Part shown: positions 58,816-64,000 of the stretch, piece by piece | Layout of the letters: each line of letters starts with the position of its first letter | Position numbering within the stretch: the stretch's first letter is position 1 | Source of the DNA: Haematococcus lacustris | Lineage: Eukaryota > Chlorophyta > Chlorophyceae > Chlamydomonadales > Haematococcaceae | Direction of reading: 5' to 3' | Length of the DNA: 64,000 nt | Assembly: GCA_030144725.1 (NCBI GenBank) | Contig: JASKMD010000019.1 | Location: 5,941,739 to 6,005,738, forward strand | Program-made: the position numbers and the translations under genes | The notes under the pieces: model-generated | The model's database searches: none | Told to the model about the DNA's origin: nothing | Seen by the model: the letters and a program-made list of their open reading frames with translations, nothing else

Positions 58816-60393
58816 CCCGCCTAACCAAACGTGCCACTGTGTGTGGTCTGTCCTGCTGACTGCCTGCAGTATGCGGTGCTGGATGAGTGCACCAGCGCAG
58901 TGTCAGCGGATGGCGAGCTCAAGCTGTACCAGGTGCGCACTGACCCCGCCCCTTGCCCCTGCCCCTACACCCGGCACCTTCACACTAACCCTGAGCACAT
59001 CCTGCCATTATCCACTGATGTGTATCATGGCAACCAGAACACGGCTGTTGATGTTGAACATCCTGATGTTTTGGAACCCTGGCACATCGTCAACCATTTC
59101 CTGACACAACCTTAATGCTTTGATACTCAACACTCAAGCATTCAACACTCTCAGCACTTCTCAAGTGCAAGCAGACACGTTGGGACAATGTATCCATGGC
59201 TACCTAAACACGTCTACCTGTCCCCCGGCTACTCCTGCGTTGCTGTTTCTCCTGTACTGCTGGACTAGTTGCCTGTACCCCCTACCCGCCTGTGCTTCCC
59301 ATCCCGTTACACCTGTCCTCCCTTCTTCCCTTAACAGGCCCTGCTGCCTGCTGCTGGCCCTGCCTGCTGCCTCTTACACCTGTCTTCCCTTAACAGGCCC
59401 TGCCTGCTGCTGGCCCTGCCTGCTGCTTCACAGTCGTGCCAGAAGGCCGGCATCACCTTCTTGTCCATTGCCCACCGCCCCGCCCTCAAGCGCTTCCACT
59501 CCCTGGTCATCCACTTTGACGCTAACGTGGCCAAGACCGGCCAGGGCTGGTGGGCAGAGAGCCTCACACCCTCCTCAGCGCTCAGCACAGGTGCTGCAGG
59601 GCAGGCTGGGCTGGGCTGGGGTTGGCTGGGGTCAGGCTAGGCTCGGGGTGGGGCAGGGTAAGGTGAGGTGAGGTGGCTAGCTGCACTTGCGCTTGGGCAG
59701 GAATAGCATGCTGTCCCCTGTGAGCCTCACCCTGCGGCCGAGGCAGATTGCTTGGCTGCTGGCTAAACTGTCTCCACTGGTCCTCTGCTGCTCATGGCTT
59801 TGGTGCTAGAGAGATTGTGTAGGCATAGGCATAGTGGTGGTGGCGGTTGTGGTTGAGCTATATGTGGTGGCGGTGGTTGTGGTTGTGTAGGCATAGTGGT
59901 GGTTGGCTGCTGGCACCCTAAGTCATGAGGGTGAGGGCAGGGTATGAGGGTGAGGGTAGGAGGGTGAGGGTAGGAGGGTGAGGGTATGAGGGTGAGGGTA
60001 GGAGGGTGAGGGTATGAGGGTGAGGGTAGGAGGGTGAGGGTAGGAGGGTGAGGGTAGGAGGGTGAGGGTAGGAGGGTGAGGGTAGGAGGGTGAGGGTAGG
60101 AGGGTGAGGGTAGGAGGGTGAGGGTAGGAGGGTGAGGGTAGGAGGGTGAGGGTAGGAGGGTGAGGGTAGGAGGGTGAGGGTAGGAGGGTGAGGGTAGGAG
60201 GGTGAGGGTAGGAGAGTGAGGGTAGGAGGGTGAGGGGCATGCACCTGGCTGCTGCCTCACAGGCAGCTCGGGCATGCTTGCCCCATCCTGGCCAGGGGGT
60301 CAGCTGACTGACCACCACACCAATGGCAGCGCTGCGGCAGCCTCACCCACCAGCCCCACCCACATCCCAGGTGGGGTGCGGGGCACAGGCTGA
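47711..60393 (+). CDS. Peroxisomal ABC half-transporter, ABCD family (~755 aa, 24 exons)
   Basis: Exons: 47711-47770, 47951-48132, 48271-48319, 48473-48571 (or 48556), 49847-49960, 50463-50535, 50612-50678, 51147-51221, 51987-52113, 52466-52514, 52902-52990, 53463-53540, 53943-54022, 54559-54643, 55100-55199, 55675-55758, 56220-56317, 56950-57039, 57371-57450, 57838-57994, 58379-58459, 58870-58932, 59434-59590 and 60263-60393. All phases agree. The ABCD transmembrane domain includes ALLVSRTLLTEWIS, IPAAIVNSALKYM, NPDQRITEDV and RLVTNSEEVAF. The nucleotide-binding domain has Walker A GPNGCGKSS (~492), signature LSGGEKQR (~620), Walker B YAVLDECTSA (~640) and H-loop SIAHRP (~674). Family role: dimeric import of fatty acyl-CoAs into peroxisomes for beta-oxidation. 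Its length matches the family. A ~40-residue Gly/Ser-rich tail is extra. The exon-4 donor is uncertain (GC or a GT 15 bp earlier). Confidence 0.97.
48572..49140. repeat. GGGCA/GGCAGCA pentamer-octamer array in ABCD intron 4
   Basis: Tandem GGGCA with interspersed GGGCGGCA and GGGCAGCA units, starting right at the 5' splice site of a 1.3-kb intron. It makes long false Gly-Gln-Arg-Ala frames. Confidence 0.97.
51239..51409. repeat. CACAC pentamer array (~34 copies) in ABCD intron 8
   Basis: Perfect ACACC/CCACA units with no G on this strand. It begins 18 bp after the exon-8 donor. Confidence 0.98.
58669..58752. repeat. CTTGACCCCC 10-bp minisatellite and adjacent TGCC tetramers
   Basis: Eight to nine perfect CTTGACCCCC units, followed by CCTGCCTG repeats to ~58,820, in ABCD intron 21. 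Confidence 0.96.
59927..60235. repeat. 14-bp minisatellite GTGAGGGTAGGAGG (~21 copies) in last ABCD intron
   Basis: Units are nearly identical, with occasional GTATGA variants. The GGGT-rich strand is guanine-quadruplex prone and ends just 27 bp before the terminal exon's acceptor. Confidence 0.97.
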
Positions 60394-61358
60394 CCAGTAC
60401 ATCCATGGTTGCTGCTCTCTCCCTCCTCAGTGCATCCTTAGCATATGTGTTGGACAGATCAGCTAGGCGTCATCTTGCCGGGCTAGACTGTTTGGCTACA
60501 TCAGCTAGGCGTCATCTTCGACAGATTGTCCCAACTTCCCACCCTCAACCTCACCACTCTGCCCACGCCATCGCATGCTCCTAATGGAGACTGCACATTG
60601 TGTTGAGCTCTTCAGGCCTTGTGCATTGCTGTGATGCTGACGCAGCGATGCTGCTAGAGACTCAGTGTTGCACTTGCGCAGGCTGCTGGGTTAGGGACTA
60701 TTGGGACTGCCTGCTACGAACAGCCACAGCACCAGCCCTTCCTCGTAACCCTGGTCCTGATATCTTCTGGTGTGATGCTGTGCAGGCGTCGCTGCTGGAG
60801 CAGGCGGGTCGGACGCCGCGGCCAGCGCAAGCCCCCCAGCTGCAGGCGAGTGTCTATAGGAACCACCGCTCGTCAGAAACGCGATCAGGGTGAGCTGCGG
60901 TCGTTCAGTTCCAGGTTTGCGCCGGCGGGGGCAGGTGCGAGAATGCGAGCCAGTGGTGCGAGCGTGGGTGGCGCTGCTTGCAGGGAGCGACCAACCGCCG
61001 CAGGGCAGCTTCAGTGCTTTGCAGGACCTCGTTGCGCAGTCTGTGGCGGCAGCAGGAAGGACCACGAGCCCTCACGCCGCAAACAGCACATCTGAGCAGT
61101 TTGCCCCGAACACGTTCCTTGGATTCAAGCCCTGATACTGCTCGGACACTGCTAGTGAGGAACTTCTTGTATGGACCAGCGTTGAGGTTGGCCATAGAAG
61201 ATGCGACTCCTGAATGACTGTGGTCAATGTTAGGCAGTTGTTGCACCTGGAATTGATTGGAAAGTAAGCCGTGGTGACGTGCGAACCCTTCACATGTCTT
61301 TACATGGCAGCGATAGCTAGCCACAGCTAGTCAATCCCAACATAGCATGACTAACCCC

Positions 61359-61410
61359 CTCACAAAGGGGGTGTTGACAGGTGGCTCACAAAGGGGGTGT
61401 TGACAGGTGG
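61359..61410. repeat. Exact 26-bp tandem duplication
   Basis: The unit CTCACAAAGGGGGTGTTGAC plus six further bases occurs twice head to tail. Confidence 0.95.
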
Positions 61411-61760
61411 CTTACCTCTAGGGGTTCGGGACTTAGTGCAACGCACTTCACTGCAAGGTGCACATGGGCTCAAAATGAAGTCATGCAAGTTCTCATTATT
61501 GTTCTGAAAAGACATGGCCTGCTGCCTGATGGATCTCGTGCGCATTTCCCATGTGCAAGAACGGCGGACGTTTGCGCATGTTCTGCTGGGGTGACATAGT
61601 GCAGCGGGCCTAACAATCTTGTGCCTGTTTAGCCTTCGGTTGTGGTCCTACTTGCCTGCTTGCTGACTTGCATGCAATGCTGGAATGACCATGCCATATC
61701 CAATCGCATGGATCAAAGTTTGTAAACTAGGGTAGCGATGTGTGCTTGGTTCTTAGTGTC

Positions 61761-61769
61761 ATAATATAT
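61761..61769 (+). promoter_or_regulatory. TATA-like element upstream of the GRG-protein gene
   Basis: ATAATATAT lies about 30 bp before the ATG at 61,798. If it is a TATA box the 5' untranslated region would be very short, so support is weak. Confidence 0.3.
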
Positions 61770-61797
61770 GCGGTGCAGCGAGCATCAGGGTGTCTAG

Positions 61798-64000
61798 ATG
61801 AGTCGGCCAGAGTTTAAGAGCAAGGCGAAAACTTCTCTGGCAAACCAAGGGCAAGGCGAAACCTTGCAGTTTCAGCTTAGCTGGAATGGGTTATATCTAG
61901 CACCAAAGAGTCGCACGATGGGCGGCAGTGCTGGCCTTGCGCCACCTATGCCCCTGCGCTTCATGACCCCTGAGCCCGTCAGGCGAGCATACAACGCGCG
62001 CATCATTCGCCAGCTAACCCGGGGTCGACAGCAGCTGTTCTTGCTTCATCTGCAGTGTGGCCGACTTCCAAGAGCAGTCCTCGCTGGCCTGTACAGCCCT
62101 CCATTCCCTCCTCCACAGCCCAGCTGTCACTGCAGCCTTGAACACCCTGCAGGTATAGCTGTGTCTGCCGTGTGTGTAGGGTGGTGTCAAGATGGGCAGC
62201 TGCCATGTGTTTGATGTTTGCGTCTGGCCCACACTGTGTACAGCATCGCCAGGTCCTGCCCTGGTGAAAGCAGAATGATCACAGCGTCTACAGCTACTAC
62301 CACACATGCAAGTGGGGAGCCCTTTGGCTGCATGCAAGCCGAAACGTACCATGCAAGCCAGCTGGCATGTGGGCCATGTGCACTGCAGAGTCAAGAAGGT
62401 GGTGATGGTGATGGTGAGGTGGAGGAGGAGCTAGACGTGAGCGACCTCCTGGTCCCCGGGCCCCTTGAGGTGCTGGCCGCCACCAGCCTGGAGGTGGACA
62501 GCCTCCTGCCTGCCGCTGCTCAGCAGACAGCTGTGCCAAGGAAGCAGGTGCGCCCAGCCCGCACACCCACATCCATACAGGGTCAAAGCTGCGTCTGCCG
62601 TTCTCTGTCATGAAATTGTGGATGGGGGGCTTGAATGGGTGGGTGTCTGCTACAGTCAGGCAGCACTCAGCTGCGACTCAGTGACTCGGCGACTCAGACA
62701 CTCAATGCCTCAGTGACTCGGCGACTCAGTGACTCAGTGACCCAGAAACTCAGTGACTGTGCCCGGGCGGGAAGCCAGGCCTGTTGCACAGCCCTAGCCA
62801 GTCCAGCCCAGCCCTAGTCGTGTTGGTGAAGGGCAGTGGGCCAGGGGCAGTGGACTAGGGGACGATCTGGTGAGCATAGCCAGGGGGAGAGTTGTCGCAA
62901 CAGATCTGTGGTTGCCAGCAGCAGTCAAGGGGGCAGGGCAGGGCGTGGCTGTGTTTGCCACCGGTTGGTCACAAGCATGGTGATGGTGGGTTTACACCGG
63001 TACCCCCCTCAGCTTGTAGTGGGTTGCTGCACAGGAGCCGGCCGGCCGGGCATCAACACTGGCATGGCTGGGTGGAGGCGGTGCCACACTGTGTTTCCTG
63101 GCCCCTGCCTCCCCCTCATCCTGCTGCTGTCCCCACCCTCTGCAGGCGGCCACACCCACACCGCGCAAGCGCAAGCTGGCCTCAGCCTCAGCCTCAGCCC
63201 CTGACCACGACCCCCCTGCTGCTCCTGATGCCAGCGGAACACCAGAGCAGCAGGGGGGAGGGGGGCGGGGGGGGCCCACACCTGGCCGCAGGGGCCGGGG
63301 GAGGGGGCGGGGCACAGGTCGGGGTCGGGGCCGGGGCCAGGGCCAGGTCACTACAGCTGCTGGCGACAGTGCCTTGGCTGGAGAAGATGCAGCAGGGGGT
63401 GCGTCAGCAGGCGTGGTGGAGCAGGGGCAGGGTGCAAGCAGGGGCAGGGGTAGGGGGAGGGGGAGAGGCAGGGGGAGGGGGAGGGGCAGGGGCAGGGATG
63501 GGGTGGAGGCGGCTAGTGTGGGGGCGGGAAGGGCAGTGGACGAGGTGGGGGCAGGATCAGTTGCCTGCGACCCGATGGGGGGGAGCAGCAGTGGTGGTGA
63601 TAGGGGTAGGGGTGGGGAGGGGGAGGCCATGGCGGCAGGGTCAGGGGGAGGCATGGCTCTGGGGTCTGAGGGGGGGCCAGGTCAGCAGCGTGAGGGAGGG
63701 GGGCCCTTGGCTGCATGCAGGGGGGAGGGGGGAGGGGTGCTGGGTGTGCCTGCAGCCAAGCGTGTGTGTGGTGGCCTGGGTGTGGCAGTAGACGGCAGTG
63801 AGGGGGAGGGGGGAGAGGCGGTGGCAGTGGCGCCAGCAGTGCTAGCAGGGGCGGCAGCGGTAGAAATAACAGCAACGGCAGCAGGGGCAGCAGCAGAGGC
63901 AGCAGTGGCAGGCGGGGCAGGCGGGGCAGCAGGCGACCTGACCTGCCCCCTGCCCCCCCTCTGCCCCCCCCTCCCCCCCACTGGCACCGCAACAGCCCAG
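61798..64000 (+). CDS. GRG-repeat, NLS-containing protein (5' part; runs off the window end)
   Basis: The likely first exon starts at ATG 61,798 (MSRPEFKSKAKTS). Its donor is unresolved; GT at 61,888 gives a matching phase. Later exons are 62056-62152 (helical, ADFQEQSSLACTALHSLL), 62389-62547 (acidic, EEELDVSDLL), and 63146 to beyond 64,000. The last exon begins with a basic stretch TPTPRKRKLAS, a classical nuclear-localisation pattern. It then has arginine-glycine repeats (GRRGRGRGRG and similar at ~63,290-63,340 and ~63,435-63,500) and Gly/Ala-rich sequence. Arginine-glycine tracts usually bind RNA or nucleic acid and are methylated on arginine (family knowledge). No globular domain is recognised, so the function is unknown. 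Confidence 0.6.
62676..62762. repeat. GACTCAGT octamer repeats
   Basis: About ten imperfect units (GACTCAGT, GACTCGGC) in the intron before the GRG exon. Confidence 0.9.
63241..63500. repeat. G-rich, C-depleted coding low-complexity tract
   Basis: Runs of GGGG(A/C)GG encode the Gly/Arg repeats of the GRG protein, so here the simple sequence is coding rather than intronic. Quadruplex potential is high. Confidence 0.75.

Larger units (their letters stand above)
60394..61797. other. Intergenic region between ABCD and the GRG-protein gene
   Basis: Contains the ABCD 3' flank, possible uncharacterised exon-like frames at 60,786-61,134 without family signature, and a 26-bp direct duplication at 61,359-61,410. 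Confidence 0.45.

Noticed and set aside
59927..60235. Possible CRISPR-like array
   Set aside because: Units are directly adjacent 14-mers with no spacers; a eukaryotic minisatellite.
60786..61217. Several overlapping frames that could be exons
   Set aside because: Three frames are open over the same stretch and none shows a family signature or matches the phase of neighbouring exons.

Overview
The window looks like nuclear DNA of a green alga of the Chlamydomonadales type (inference). The reasons are GC-rich, intron-dense genes with small phase-consistent exons, an octotricopeptide-like (OPR) protein, organelle-directed proteins, and very abundant G/C-rich micro- and minisatellites. There are no bacterial-style operons or ribosome binding sites. 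A Haematococcus-like genome would fit, but I cannot prove the species. I rebuilt the genes by joining exons across GT-AG (and a few GC-AG) introns and checking that codon phases agree.

Layout. 1-14,210 is an ~8.4-kb direct tandem duplication. Each unit carries a minus-strand OPR-like gene and a divergent plus-strand small coiled-coil gene. The left unit is cut by the window edge and by the duplication breakpoint; the right unit holds a complete coiled-coil gene and an OPR gene with damaged 5' exons. Two short transposons with 4-bp target duplications and one hAT-type miniature element sit in the intergenic parts. 15,830-18,570 (minus) is an ICT1/ArfB-type peptidyl-tRNA hydrolase with the GGQ motif. 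20,076-22,599 (plus) is a single-KH-domain RNA-binding protein with a long Met/Gln/Ser-rich tail. 25,030-26,960 is a 1.9-kb minisatellite. 30,327-37,397 (plus) is an unrecognised membrane-protein gene whose intron holds a perfect ~222-copy CCCCCA array. 38.6-41.1 kb is transposon-rich and includes an internally deleted hAT element with intact ends.

42,084-47,366 (minus) is a SET-domain methyltransferase with a ~340-residue low-complexity insertion inside the catalytic domain. It shares a 344-bp intergenic region with the divergent 24-exon gene at 47,711-60,393 (plus), a peroxisomal ABCD half-transporter of ~755 residues with all ABC motifs. 61,798 to the window end (plus) is the 5' part of a gene for a GRG-repeat nuclear protein.

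Functionally the set is mixed: organellar translation rescue (ICT1), organelle RNA metabolism (OPR), RNA binding (KH), lysine methylation (SET) and peroxisomal acyl import (ABCD). The window is dominated by intron-borne tandem repeats, which produce many long but spurious open frames. I saw no rRNA, convincing tRNA or CRISPR array.
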